Notes under the pieces: generated by a model
The model's input: only the letters and a program-made list of their open reading frames with translations
What the model was told of the DNA's origin: nothing
Database searches by the model: none
Part shown: one piece after another, positions 42,826 to 50,578 of the stretch
Layout: every line of letters starts with the position of its first letter
Position numbering within the stretch: the stretch's first letter is position 1
From: Enorma phocaeensis
GTDB lineage: Bacteria; Actinomycetota; Coriobacteriia; Coriobacteriales; Coriobacteriaceae
Assembly: GCF_900186505.1 (NCBI RefSeq)
Contig: NZ_LT891970.1
Location: 133,923 to 197,922, forward strand
Direction of reading: 5' to 3'
Length of the DNA: 64,000 nt
Program-made: the position numbers and the translations under genes

Positions 42826-43497
42826 CTACTCCTTATGTGCCACCACCAGGCACGCGGTCGTGCCTATACGTCGCCAGCTTACACGCCCGAACCACGTTCC
42901 CAGAATCGAGCGGAGCTCTGCCTCCGAATAGATTCGCACGTCCCCCTCGTACGAGAAGGGCATCCAGGCGTTCATGATCGAGCGCGCAGGTGCCGGCTGC
43001 CACGCATCGCCCATCACAAGGGCTCCGCCGCGGCGGAGCACGCGCCACATCTGGAACGCGGCGCGGTCGGGATCGGGGTAATGGTGAAACGAATCGTTAC
43101 ATACCACCAGGTCGAAGGACTCGTCGCGGAAGGGCAGGCGCTCTGCGTCGCCTTCGATGACTTCCGCTCTGGCGGCAAGGCGGATACGTGCCCGCTCGAC
43201 CATAGCAGGTGGAAGGTCGATGCCCGTGGGCCGGCAATCGGGCAGCGCGGCGAGCAGCTGCTCGGAAAGCGCACCGGTCCCGCAGCCCACGTCGAGCACA
43301 TGCGGGGTGCAGACGCCCGCAAGCGAACGCTTCGCCTCCTCGAGGATATACGGATAGAGCGCACGGGCATGGCTTCCCTGCATGCCCTCGTCGTATGTTG
43401 CAGCCTGCTCGTTGAACGCCGCCCGCGACCGAGCCTTGAGCTGCTCCGAAGCGGATGCACCACCCCTATCCGCGCTCCTGTCTTTTCTCTCGTCCAT
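42826..43497 (-). CDS. SAM-dependent methyltransferase, TetR-controlled
   Basis: The 223-residue protein is a class I methyltransferase: motif I VLDVGCGTGALSEQLL, acidic motif II GIDLPPAMVERA, motif III region EGDAERLPFRDESFDLVVCN and HYPDPDRA after it. It belongs to the Methyltransf_11 group, acting on a small molecule or lipid that cannot be named. The ATG at 43497 has AAAGGACGGAAG upstream. It lies 75 bases after the TetR gene on the same strand, with an operator between them. Confidence 0.87.
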   Translation of the reverse strand: MDERKDRSADRGGASASEQLKARSRAAFNEQAATYDEGMQGSHARALYPYILEEAKRSLAGVCTPHVLDVGCGTGALSEQLLAALPDCRPTGIDLPPAMVERARIRLAARAEVIEGDAERLPFRDESFDLVVCNDSFHHYPDPDRAAFQMWRVLRRGGALVMGDAWQPAPARSIMNAWMPFSYEGDVRIYSEAELRSILGTWFGRVSWRRIGTTACLVVAHKE

Positions 43498-43512
43498 CTT
43501 CCGTCCTTTCTG

Positions 43513-43527
43513 TTGAACAATGTTCAA
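43513..43527. promoter_or_regulatory. 15-bp TetR operator between tetR-type gene and methyltransferase
   Basis: TTGAACAATGTTCAA is a near-perfect palindrome that matches the site at 44206-44220 (TTGA-N7-TCAA). It lies 15 bases upstream of the methyltransferase start. Confidence 0.65.
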
Positions 43528-43572
43528 TAATGAAGTGCGAGAAAAGCCCGAGTTGCAACTCGGGCGAATCCC

Positions 43573-44166
43573 CTAGTTGGCCTTCTTGCCAGCGCTCCGG
43601 AACTCCTCGACCAAAGCCGAAACATAGCGCCGCACCGTCTGGACCGTCCGCTCGTCCAGCTCATGTTCGCTAGACGCGAGCCCGATGCTCCCATACACCA
43701 GCATGCCCGCCAGCACCTCGGCGTCGAGCGCCGTAGCGCCGCGCGCCGCCGCATCTCGCTCGAGCGCCGCGGTAAGGCTCGGTCGCACCGCCTCGCAGAT
43801 ACCCAGCGAAAGCCGCTCGTGGAGCGCGCCGTGTTTATCGGCGTGGAAGAAATCTGCGTACGGAAACGCCCCTCCTCCGGCCCCCAGCTCCAAGGCACTG
43901 TCGAGCTGCTCGTCAAGCGAGAGCGCACGGTTGTCGAACACCGCGCACAACTGCTCGGCGCATTGCCGTGCGTACTCCTCGATCGCCGCGTTAAACAGCG
44001 CCTGCTTGGAATCGAAGTAATGGTACGCGAGACCTGACGCCACGCCCGCCTCGCGCGCGACCGCGCGGACCGACACGTTGTCGTAGCCCTTCTCGGCAAA
44101 CAGCCGCATGGCGCACGCCAACAGCTCGCGCCGCCGCTCCTCGGGATCTTTTACCGTTCTAGTCAT
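43573..44166 (-). CDS. TetR family transcriptional regulator
   Basis: The 197-residue repressor has a TetR helix-turn-helix at residues 10-56 (LLACAMRLFAEKGYDNVSVR and VASGLAYHYFDSKQALF) and a helical ligand-binding C-terminal domain. Matching 15-bp operators lie upstream of its own gene and of the methyltransferase, which supports autoregulation and control of the methyltransferase. The ATG at 44166 has GAGGAGG upstream. The inducer is unknown. Confidence 0.9.
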   Translation of the reverse strand: MTRTVKDPEERRRELLACAMRLFAEKGYDNVSVRAVAREAGVASGLAYHYFDSKQALFNAAIEEYARQCAEQLCAVFDNRALSLDEQLDSALELGAGGGAFPYADFFHADKHGALHERLSLGICEAVRPSLTAALERDAAARGATALDAEVLAGMLVYGSIGLASSEHELDERTVQTVRRYVSALVEEFRSAGKKAN

Positions 44167-44205
44167 ACAAGCGCCTCCTCGTTCAACCCGCAGCGTACAC
44201 CTTAA

Positions 44206-44220
44206 TTGAGCATTGGTCAA
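44206..44220. promoter_or_regulatory. 15-bp TetR operator upstream of the tetR-type gene
   Basis: TTGAGCATTGGTCAA lies 40 bases before the TetR start codon and shares the TTGA-N7-TCAA frame with the site at 43513-43527. Confidence 0.6.
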
Positions 44221-44241
44221 TATTTCTTTTCCAGCTGCACG

Positions 44242-44305
44242 AATCCATAACTTCTAAAAGATATTTAGAAGTTATGGATTATACTTCTAAATAGTTTATA
44301 GAAGT
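44242..44305. repeat. Paired ACTTCTAAA dyads, left pair
   Basis: The first dyad has perfect 17-bp arms (AATCCATAACTTCTAAA and complement) around AGATA; the second pairs ACTTCTA with TAGAAGT around nine bases. Their centres are about 33 bases apart. They lie directly before the DUF4143 ATPase gene. Confidence 0.75.
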
Positions 44306-44317
44306 TTGGAGAACACC

Positions 44318-45685
44318 ATGACAACCTCGGATATCGCAGCCCTCGTTCGCGAACGCCTCGCAGAAGCGATTCCCTCCCCCTCACCGCGCAAGGAGATAAT
44401 CCGTGAGCTTCCTGAGCCGGCGCGATTCAACCTGGTCCACATCATCACCGGCATGCGCCGCTGCGGAAAGACGTTCTACCTGTTTCAGCTCATGCAGTCG
44501 TTGCTTGCCAAAGGCGTTGATCGCCAGCACATGTTCTACTTCGATTTCTCTGACGAACGCCTCAAACCCCTCGATCGCGGAATCATGCAGACGGTCGTAG
44601 AGGAGTACTGGAGACAAGTGCCTGACGCACGCGAATGCGGATGCTACCTGTTCCTCGACGAGGTTCAGGAAATCGACGAGTGGCAGGGATTCTGCCAACG
44701 CATTGCCGAGCAGGAAACTGTCACCCTCGTTATCACCGGATCCTCTTCGAAAGTCTCCTCGTCGGAAATCGCCTCCTCATTCCGCGGCCGCTCGCACGTT
44801 CACGAGATGTGGCCACTCTCGTTCGCGGAATACTGTGCATTCAACGGCATCCCGCTTCCAGAGACAGGGCAAACGAGCTTCTCTCCCAAAGAGACTACAC
44901 GCTACGAATCAGCCTTTAGCGATTATCTGCAATGGGGCGGCTTCCCCGGCATCCAGCAGCGACCTTTTGGCGACCGCATCGAACTCTTGCAGGGATACGT
45001 TCGCGACGTGGTGGCGCGCGACGTTGCCGAGCGCTCCGGACGAGAAGACATCTCACTCACCATGCAGCTGGCACTGTTCGCCATCCGCAATACCGCTTGC
45101 GAACTTTCGTCCAACGGCCTAGCGAAACGGCTCACCGACTTAGGCTACAAGGCATACTGGAACAAGGTATCCCAGCTGCTCGAGCTGCTGCAGCAGGCGT
45201 ATCTCATTCACTATCTGCCGGAATATACGACTATGTTGAAGCCGAACACGACGGCCCGGCCCAAGGTCTATGCCGAGGACCATGGCCTCGCCTACGCAGT
45301 CTCGCGCGCCAACCAACAAGATCATGGCAAGCGCCTTGAGACGTTGGTGTATCTAGAGCTGCGGCGCCGATTCTCCGGCAGAAGAACCGACGCGATATCG
45401 TCCCTTACCGTACCCGACGGCTCGAATGCGAAGGTCGATTTCCTCACCGGGGATGCTCTAGGGCTCGACCCTTACGAACTGATACAAGTCAGCTACGACA
45501 TGAGCGCTGACCGCACGAGGGAGCGCGAGATAGGCTCTCTCGTGGCGGGCATGCGCTTCACGCGTTTGCAAGAGGGCCTGATCCTCACACTCCGTGAAGA
45601 GGATGCCGTGCATTCTGATGTGGGCGAGATTCGCATCACGCCGGCTTGGAAATGGTGCCTGCTTCCCTACGAAGCTGAGATGTAA
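44318..45685 (+). CDS. AAA ATPase with DUF4143 C-terminal domain
   Basis: The 455-residue protein begins with an AAA_14 domain: Walker A GMRRCGKT near residue 43, Walker B YLFLDEVQEI and sensor motif ITGSSSK, then SFRGRSHVHEMWPLSFAEY. The DUF4143 domain follows from about residue 220, ending with a nuclease-fold-like stretch KVDFLTGD. Such proteins are widespread, often horizontally moved, and of unknown function. The ATG at 44318 has GGAG upstream (a TTG at 44306 is less likely). Dyads immediately upstream probably regulate it. Confidence 0.9.
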   Translation: MTTSDIAALVRERLAEAIPSPSPRKEIIRELPEPARFNLVHIITGMRRCGKTFYLFQLMQSLLAKGVDRQHMFYFDFSDERLKPLDRGIMQTVVEEYWRQVPDARECGCYLFLDEVQEIDEWQGFCQRIAEQETVTLVITGSSSKVSSSEIASSFRGRSHVHEMWPLSFAEYCAFNGIPLPETGQTSFSPKETTRYESAFSDYLQWGGFPGIQQRPFGDRIELLQGYVRDVVARDVAERSGREDISLTMQLALFAIRNTACELSSNGLAKRLTDLGYKAYWNKVSQLLELLQQAYLIHYLPEYTTMLKPNTTARPKVYAEDHGLAYAVSRANQQDHGKRLETLVYLELRRRFSGRRTDAISSLTVPDGSNAKVDFLTGDALGLDPYELIQVSYDMSADRTREREIGSLVAGMRFTRLQEGLILTLREEDAVHSDVGEIRITPAWKWCLLPYEAEM

Positions 45686-45712
45686 TGCCAGATTGTGAGA
45701 AACGAGGTAGCC

Positions 45713-46360
45713 ATGCCTAATACCATCCCTCTTAACCAGGCGCTGCTGCAAGAGGCCGAAGAGCTTCTCGACTCAATCGGCCTCACGGTTGATGATTATT
45801 GCAACCTCGCCATTCGGCAGCTACTCATTACTCATCGCATCCCCTTTGAAATGGTTGCTCCGTCACACCTGCCCTCAAAACAGCCTAATGCCGTACAAGG
45901 AGAAACCCGAAATCTTGTCCGCAAGATGTATGCGCTTGCAGAACAGCTCGAAAGGCTGCACGAAGGAAGACATTTCACCCCTGATGGTCATATGGTAGGA
46001 AGTATCGGCGAAGTTATAGCTGAGCAGCGGTATGACCTCACGCTGTATGAAGCATCTCATCCCGTTCATGATGGATGGACGCCTGATGAGCGACAGGTGC
46101 AAATCAAGACAACGCAAACGAGCTCAGTCGCAATCAGCGAACAGCCCGATTATCTAATCGTGCTCAAGCTAGACGGACACGGGGACTGCTTTGAAATCTA
46201 CAACGGTCCCGGTGGGCCAGCATGGCAATGCGCCGGCAAGCGATCGAAAACAGGACAGCGCCGCATAGCTATCAACAAGTTGATAGAGCTGAACGAACAC
46301 ATTGCCTTCCTAGACCGCATACCGCGCCGACAAGCTTTCTCGAACCCATCAACTCAGTAA
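45713..46360 (+). CDS. DinJ/RelB-like antitoxin domain fused to DUF6998
   Basis: The 215-residue protein has two parts. The N terminus (LNQALLQEAEELLDSIGLTV, then DYCNLAIRQLLI) has the ribbon-helix-helix pattern of DinJ antitoxins. After a linker, residues 105-205 match DUF6998: GSIGEVIAEQRYDL, RQVQIKTTQTSSVAI, DYLIVLKLDGHGDCFEIYNG and GQRRIAINKL. The DUF6998 core has the EVxxK-like layout (Glu, then QIKTT) seen in restriction-like nucleases, which is an inference. It starts 27 bases after the ATPase stop with GAGG upstream, so the two genes are probably co-transcribed. Confidence 0.75.
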   Translation: MPNTIPLNQALLQEAEELLDSIGLTVDDYCNLAIRQLLITHRIPFEMVAPSHLPSKQPNAVQGETRNLVRKMYALAEQLERLHEGRHFTPDGHMVGSIGEVIAEQRYDLTLYEASHPVHDGWTPDERQVQIKTTQTSSVAISEQPDYLIVLKLDGHGDCFEIYNGPGGPAWQCAGKRSKTGQRRIAINKLIELNEHIAFLDRIPRRQAFSNPSTQ

Positions 46361-46394
46361 CCTGCTGCATGCTATCCTCCTGCACACGGAGATC

Positions 46395-46500
46395 AAAACA
46401 CAACCCCGTCGGGTAGTCGGGGCGCGGTCACCCGGCCGTCCGTAGCCTGCCGCGCAGCGGTTGTCCCTTCTCCGCATGACCCTTGTTCAAGGAGGAGGAT
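46395..46500 (+). ncRNA. Structured leader RNA, candidate yjdF riboswitch
   Basis: ACAACC at 46400-46405 pairs with GGTTGT at 46459-46464, enclosing a CCCG/CGGG hairpin (405-421) and a GCGG/CCGC helix, to give a multibranch shape. It lies directly before a YjdF-type reading frame, and CCTTGTTCAAGG next to the AGGAGG could hide the ribosome binding site. yjdF leaders are known to sense azaaromatic compounds; the match to the family is my inference from position and shape. Confidence 0.45.
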
Positions 46501-46505
46501 TTGTT

Positions 46506-46649
46506 ATGCGGAAAGGCGTTTGTTCCGGCGATTCCCGCTCGATTGCGATTTCGACAACATTTACCGTTTACTTCGACGGGCAATTCTGGGTCGGCGTGAC
46601 GGAATGTATCTCTGCTGGCCGGTATCCCAGCCGGCTCCTCAACTTCTAA
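46506..46649 (+). pseudogene. yjdF: YjdF family protein, N-terminal fragment
   Basis: The frame reads 47 residues with FTVYFDGQFWVGVTE, the well-conserved start of YjdF proteins, which have about 130 residues. It ends in a stop produced by the ACTTCTAAA dyad at 46637, so the rest of the gene has been lost at that point. AGGAGG and ATG at 46506 are intact, so the leader may still drive a short peptide. Confidence 0.65.
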
Positions 46650-46696
46650 AGCATTTTTAGAAGTTGAGGGCCAAGCTTCTTAATCTATTTTAGAAG
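46637..46696. repeat. Paired ACTTCTAAA dyads, right pair
   Basis: The first dyad pairs CCTCAACTTCTAAA with its complement around GCATT; the second pairs GCTTCT with AGAAGC. The spacing of centres (about 32 bases) matches the left pair at 44242-44305. This array lies at the join of the yjdF fragment and the PH-domain relic. Confidence 0.7.
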
Positions 46697-47330
46697 CCGA
46701 CGCGTCAACGGGGCAGGCCGCGGAAACGCTCCCGCGCGGTCGAACCCACGCGAGAAGGGCTTCAGCATCGGCAGCGGAGGCGTCGCGCAAAAGGAGGTCA
46801 CCCATCGCGGCGGTTCTCGTGACGAAGCTCGCGATACGAAGCCTCCGCTGGAACGGGCTCGCAGATGCGGTCGCATGCTGCAGGCGCGTGCGCGGAACCA
46901 CCTCGGTCCGACGCCTGGCGCCGCCCACGACCATCACGAACCGCGCACGGTCGTGCCCGATACGGCTATCCCGGTAGCGAAGGACGGAGTTCAGAACCAT
47001 CCGCACGACGGCCGCAACCCCCGCAGCAACGAGCAGCACGTCGAGCGCCAAGCACGCCATACCCCAAGACTCCCCTGTCAGCGGGACATGCCCCACAGCG
47101 ATGCTAATGCCACATAGCAGAGGTTCACGTCCGTGGGTGTGACCTCGTAGCGCCACATTGCGTACTCGACGCGCGGGCTAATCGCCATGTCGGCAAGCTC
47201 GATTGCCAGCATGACACCGGTGATGACGATCGGGACAAGTGCAGGGACGCATGCGCCGGTTTGAGCCGGGCTCGACAAGAAGGCACGAAAACTGGAGGCA
47301 CAATCGCTACCCCGCACCCACATTGCACCT
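46680..47330 (-). pseudogene. Bacterial PH-domain (bPH_2, YdbT/YdbS-like) membrane protein, frameshifted
   Basis: Two frames together resemble a YdbS/YdbT-type protein. From about 47330 one reads VPIVITGVMLAIELADMAIS and MWRYEVTPTDVNLCYVALAS, then stops. A second, from 47156, reads LALDVLLVAAGVAAVVRMVL, RFVMVVGGARRRTEVVPRTR and LQHATASASPFQRRL, a typical PH repeat. No single frame covers both, and the end reads into the dyad repeat at 46680, so the gene is broken by a frameshift or deletion and probably truncated. Confidence 0.6.
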
Positions 47331-47384
47331 GATAATGAAGCTGAGCTCAAAACATGCGCGCAACCCCCCGAAAAAGGAGAGACA

Positions 47385-48137
47385 ATGTTGAACACGGCAT
47401 ACACCATTCGAGAAAAACGGCGGGCATGCGGCTACACCCAGGAACGATTGGCTCAAGCGCTCGGGCTTACACCTGCGGCAGTTTCCAAATGGGAGACCGG
47501 GCAGACGCTCCCCGACGTGACGATGCTCTGCCCCCTCGCAGAAGCGCTCGGCACCACGACGGATGAGCTCCTGGGATTCAACCCAGACGTAAGCGAGGAG
47601 CGCGCCGAGGAGCTTCTCCAGCCCGGCCGGGATGCCTTGGCCCAAGGCGACTTCTCGAACGCAACCAAGCTAGGCGAGAAAGCGGTCCAGCTTCATCCCG
47701 CAAGCGCAACGCTCGCCTTTGCCGCTGCATCCTTGTTCATGGAGATTGCGCAGGAAGCACAAAAGGCGGTTGCCGCGAGCGAGCCCGCAGAGCGCCTGCT
47801 GCAGGAAAGCATCGGGAGAGCAGCGCTCGCGCGCAGCATAGAGCTCTTCGAGGTATGCCGGCAAGATGGCTCCCTGGAACAGCGCGAAGCAGCCGCCTTT
47901 GTGCTCGCCGGCCAGTACGTCTTGGCAGGCGACCACGACAGGGCGCTTGAGGCCGCGCGATCCATCCATATGCCGCAGGCGGACCCGCGCATCATGGAGG
48001 CAGCCGCGCTTGCAGCATCCGACAAGCTCGACGAAGCAGAGATCATCGCGCGGCATGCGCTCAAGGAGAAGGAGAACGATGCTTCTGCGCTACAAGACAT
48101 ACTCTCCGGCATCCAAAAGAAACGGAACGACCAATGA
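47385..48137 (+). CDS. XRE-type regulator with C-terminal helical repeat domain
   Basis: The 250-residue protein has an XRE helix-turn-helix (residues 1-62: RRACGYTQERLAQALGLTPA, AVSKWETGQTLPDVTM) and a helical C-terminal part of about 180 residues with tetratricopeptide-like helices (DALAQGDFSNATKLGEKAV, QYVLAGDHDRALEAARSI). Such layouts often sense small signals or partner proteins. The ATG at 47385 has AAAGGAGAG upstream. It is divergent from the PH-domain relic. Confidence 0.87.
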   Translation: MLNTAYTIREKRRACGYTQERLAQALGLTPAAVSKWETGQTLPDVTMLCPLAEALGTTTDELLGFNPDVSEERAEELLQPGRDALAQGDFSNATKLGEKAVQLHPASATLAFAAASLFMEIAQEAQKAVAASEPAERLLQESIGRAALARSIELFEVCRQDGSLEQREAAAFVLAGQYVLAGDHDRALEAARSIHMPQADPRIMEAAALAASDKLDEAEIIARHALKEKENDASALQDILSGIQKKRNDQ

Positions 48138-48210
48138 GCACGAGCGCGCTCACGCCCGGTACATGAGTGCGACTCTCTCTGGAACCATGTAAAGAAACCT
48201 ACTCCGGAAC

Positions 48211-48278
48211 GGCGGCGGAGCCCCAGAGCGCACTGAGCCGAGGCCATGATACGCTCTGGGGTGCAACCCACCGCCGCC
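48211..48278 (+). promoter_or_regulatory. Nested inverted repeats before the DUF2200 gene
   Basis: Outer arms GGCGGCGG/CCGCCGCC and inner arms CCCCAGAGCG/CGCTCTGGGG enclose a 21-base loop. The structure ends 13 bases before the ATG at 48292, so it could be an attenuator, or the terminator of the upstream gene. Confidence 0.55.
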
Positions 48279-48291
48279 TGAAGGAGCCGTC

Positions 48292-48642
48292 ATGCCGCGC
48301 CTATCCATCCCTCAGATGCCATTCGCCAAGGTCTACCCGCTGCTGGTACAGAAAGCTGAGCGCAAGGGCCGCAGCAAGGACGAGGTCGACCAGGTCATCT
48401 TCTGGCTCACCGGCTACGATGCGGAGGGCCTGCAAGCACAGCTTGAAGCGGGCGCCACCTACGAGCAGTTCTTCGCAGCCGCCCCACAGCTCAACCCCAA
48501 CCGCTCGCTCATCACCGGAAAGATCTGCGGAGTAGACGTCACCGCAATCGAGAACCCCGTCGAGCAGAATGCGCGCTACCTGGACAAGCTGGTAGATGAG
48601 CTTGCCCGCGGGCGCGCAATGGAAATGATCCTGCGAGCCTAA
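48292..48642 (+). CDS. DUF2200 family protein
   Basis: The 116-residue protein matches DUF2200 well: RLSIPQMPFAKVYPLLVQKA, RKGRSKDEVDQVIFWLTGYD, a middle FFAAAPQLNPNRSLITGKICG, and the end EIENPVEQ-like IENPVEQNARYLDKLVDELA. The family is small, soluble and of unknown function. The start at 48292 has GAAGGAG upstream. It stands alone behind a strong nested hairpin. Confidence 0.9.
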   Translation: MPRLSIPQMPFAKVYPLLVQKAERKGRSKDEVDQVIFWLTGYDAEGLQAQLEAGATYEQFFAAAPQLNPNRSLITGKICGVDVTAIENPVEQNARYLDKLVDELARGRAMEMILRA

Positions 48643-48678
48643 CGGGGTTCCCAGAGGACGCAGCTACGCTTCTCGCCC

Positions 48679-49455
48679 TTAACGCCGCTCTGCGCATGTG
48701 GCCCAAAACGTGGGGATGCGCAGGTCGTGCAGGCGGCCTTCGCCATCGGTGTCCTCATAGCAGTCGATGAGCGCGAAGCCTGCCTGCAGCTGACCACGAA
48801 TCTGCTCGTCAAAGGTGTGCGAGAACTGCACACCGTCTTCCTTGAGGTCGATTGTCGCTGCTAGCTCGGAATCGCGCAGCGGATTGTACGGAAGTCCGCG
48901 CACCACGTGTTCCCCGGCGTCGTCCAGCGCGTAGGCGAACCCGTTATCGAGCCCGGCTAGCAACCGTCCGCCCGGCTTGAGCACGCGATAGCACTCGCGC
49001 CAGATGGGCAGCACGTGTTCCACATAGCAGTTCGAGACGGGGTGGATGATGAGGTCGAACGCCTCGTCGGCGAACGGCAGCGGATGGGTCATGTCGGCTC
49101 GTACGCATTCGATCTCGTAACCCTCGCGCTCGGCAACCTCCCGCTCGCTCGCCAGCTGGCGTTCGGAATAGTCGAGCACCGTGCATCGCGCACCGCACGC
49201 CGCCATGATCGGCATCTGCTGGCCTCCGCCCGACGCAAGCCCCAGCACGTGGCAGCCAGCAAGGCTTTTGGGAAACCACGCCCGCGGCACTGGGATCGTC
49301 GGCGTAAGCACTATGGACCAATCGCCCACCTGCGCGCGCATGAACTTCTCGTGCGAGATGGGCGTTCCCCATTCCCAGCCCTCTTCAATCCAGCCGTCGA
49401 TCGTCTTGGCGTTGATGTCGGTGTAGTTCGACCCATCGATGGCAGATACCCCCAT
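48679..49455 (-). CDS. Class I SAM-dependent methyltransferase
   Basis: The 258-residue protein has the motif I variant VLGLASGGGQQMPIMAACGA with the SAM-binding glycines, then acidic motif II VLDYSERQL, motif III region RADMTHPLPFADEAFDLI and post-motif PVSNCYVEHVLPIWREC. It is of the Methyltransf_11 type. The Gly-rich loop reads SGGGQQ, not the common GCGTG, as in related actinobacterial and firmicute methyltransferases. The ATG at 49455 has GGGAGCG upstream. The substrate is unknown. Confidence 0.87.
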   Translation of the reverse strand: MGVSAIDGSNYTDINAKTIDGWIEEGWEWGTPISHEKFMRAQVGDWSIVLTPTIPVPRAWFPKSLAGCHVLGLASGGGQQMPIMAACGARCTVLDYSERQLASEREVAEREGYEIECVRADMTHPLPFADEAFDLIIHPVSNCYVEHVLPIWRECYRVLKPGGRLLAGLDNGFAYALDDAGEHVVRGLPYNPLRDSELAATIDLKEDGVQFSHTFDEQIRGQLQAGFALIDCYEDTDGEGRLHDLRIPTFWATCAERR

Positions 49456-49591
49456 CTGCGCGCTCCCGTCTCCTGCAAGGCCCATCCATGCACAGCGGCA
49501 GACCAGACGCCTGCAATGCTGTCCGTGTGCGTCGCATGCTTCCTGGAAGCATTATCGCCCGTCCTCACCCACCCGCGAAGCTGACAAGTTT

Positions 49592-49657
49592 TTTTGCAAA
49601 GTTTACTTGTCTTTTTTTGCAAAGCATACTATGCTTAGTTTGCAAAGCGTGCTTTGC
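49592..49657. promoter_or_regulatory. Three TTTGCAAAG-type sites before the XRE gene
   Basis: TTTGCAAAG occurs three times. AAGCATACTATGCTT (49622-49636) and GCAAAGCGTGCTTTGC (49642-49657) are palindromes. They lie upstream of the small XRE gene, so autoregulation is likely. Confidence 0.55.
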
Positions 49658-49692
49658 AGTTCTTCATCCGGACACACTGGGTAGGGAGGATT

Positions 49693-49902
49693 ATGAGGAG
49701 TCGAATCCGTGAACTCAGGCGGGCGCAGAAGCTCAGCCAAGCCGAGCTAGCCGACGCCGTGGGCACAACGCGCCAGACCATCACCTCCATCGAGGTGGGC
49801 AAATACACCGCGTCGCTCCCGCTCGCCTACAAGATCGCCCGCTACTTTGGGCTCACTATTGAGGAAGTCTTCGATTTTTCCGAAATCGACGAGGAACTGT
49901 AA
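49693..49902 (+). CDS. Small XRE-type regulator
   Basis: The 69-residue protein is a single XRE helix-turn-helix (MRSRIRELRRAQKLSQAELA, VGTTRQTITSIEVGKYTASL) ending in a short acidic tail, close to the YozG-type. It is followed after 84 bases by a membrane protein gene, the usual layout of XRE/membrane pairs. The ATG at 49693 has GGGAGGA upstream. Repeated TTTGCAAAG sites upstream are probably its operator. Confidence 0.88.
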   Translation: MRSRIRELRRAQKLSQAELADAVGTTRQTITSIEVGKYTASLPLAYKIARYFGLTIEEVFDFSEIDEEL

Positions 49903-49986
49903 CCGTCTATACAGGCAACGCACGGATAACAAGCTAGCAAACCTGGCATTTCACAGAACACCAGCAGCCAGAAGGAGGCCGCACTT

Positions 49987-50490
49987 ATGAAGACCACCAT
50001 CGACGCCCTGCGCGAAGACGCCAGCAAGCGCCTGCACCGCGAAACCATGTCAGCTGCAGCCATCTGCATCGTGCTCGTCGCAGGCGGCGCGCTTACCGCA
50101 ACCGATAACCTTCCCGCCCTGAACGGCACCACGAGCACGTCGGCCTTCCTCTTAGGAGCGGTGATGGGACTTTGCGCTGTTGCAGCCGTGGTCACCATCA
50201 AGAACATCACGGAGCTTCGCCGCGCGCTCTCCGATGACCAGGCGCTCCGCCGCCTCCATGCAAAGGAGAACGACGAGCTCCAGGCTCATCTGGAACGGGA
50301 AGTTGCCCGCTCGTTCATCCAGACCATGCCCGCGCTCTCCGTGATCGCCATCTTTGTCGGAGCGCTCGTGAGCCTTGAGGCCATGGCGGCGGTCGCCTCG
50401 ACGATCGTGTTTCTTTCCGTGGCGTTGCTCGTCGTAAAAGCCACGTACAAGATTCGCCTGCGGAGTGAAATCGGCGATGAAGCGGAATAG
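49987..50490 (+). CDS. Membrane protein paired with small XRE regulator
   Basis: The 167-residue protein has four predicted membrane helices, in pairs at about 22-38 and 52-70 and then at 115-135 and 140-160, separated by a charged cytoplasmic stretch LRRALSDDQALRRLHAKEND. Proteins of this form are often encoded behind a YozG-type XRE regulator and form a two-gene unit of unknown function. The ATG at 49987 has AAGGAGG upstream. A terminator shared with the convergent TipAS gene follows. Confidence 0.78.
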   Translation: MKTTIDALREDASKRLHRETMSAAAICIVLVAGGALTATDNLPALNGTTSTSAFLLGAVMGLCAVAAVVTIKNITELRRALSDDQALRRLHAKENDELQAHLEREVARSFIQTMPALSVIAIFVGALVSLEAMAAVASTIVFLSVALLVVKATYKIRLRSEIGDEAE

Positions 50491-50528
50491 CCGATTGGGC
50501 TGTCTGCATTGAGTTCGCACATATGGCA

Positions 50529-50568
50529 GCGCCCGCCCGCGCATGTTTTCGCGTTCGTGGGCGGGCGC
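50529..50568. terminator. Bidirectional terminator hairpin
   Basis: Ten-base perfect arms GCGCCCGCCC/GGGCGGGCGC flank 20 bases, between the convergent membrane-protein and TipAS genes. Confidence 0.7.
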
Positions 50569-50578
50569 ATGCATCTAG

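Noticed and set aside
46680..47156. Intact small membrane protein of 158 residues
   Set aside because: Its start is a GTG without a ribosome binding site, and the homologous N-terminal part is in another frame upstream, so it fits a broken PH-domain gene better.
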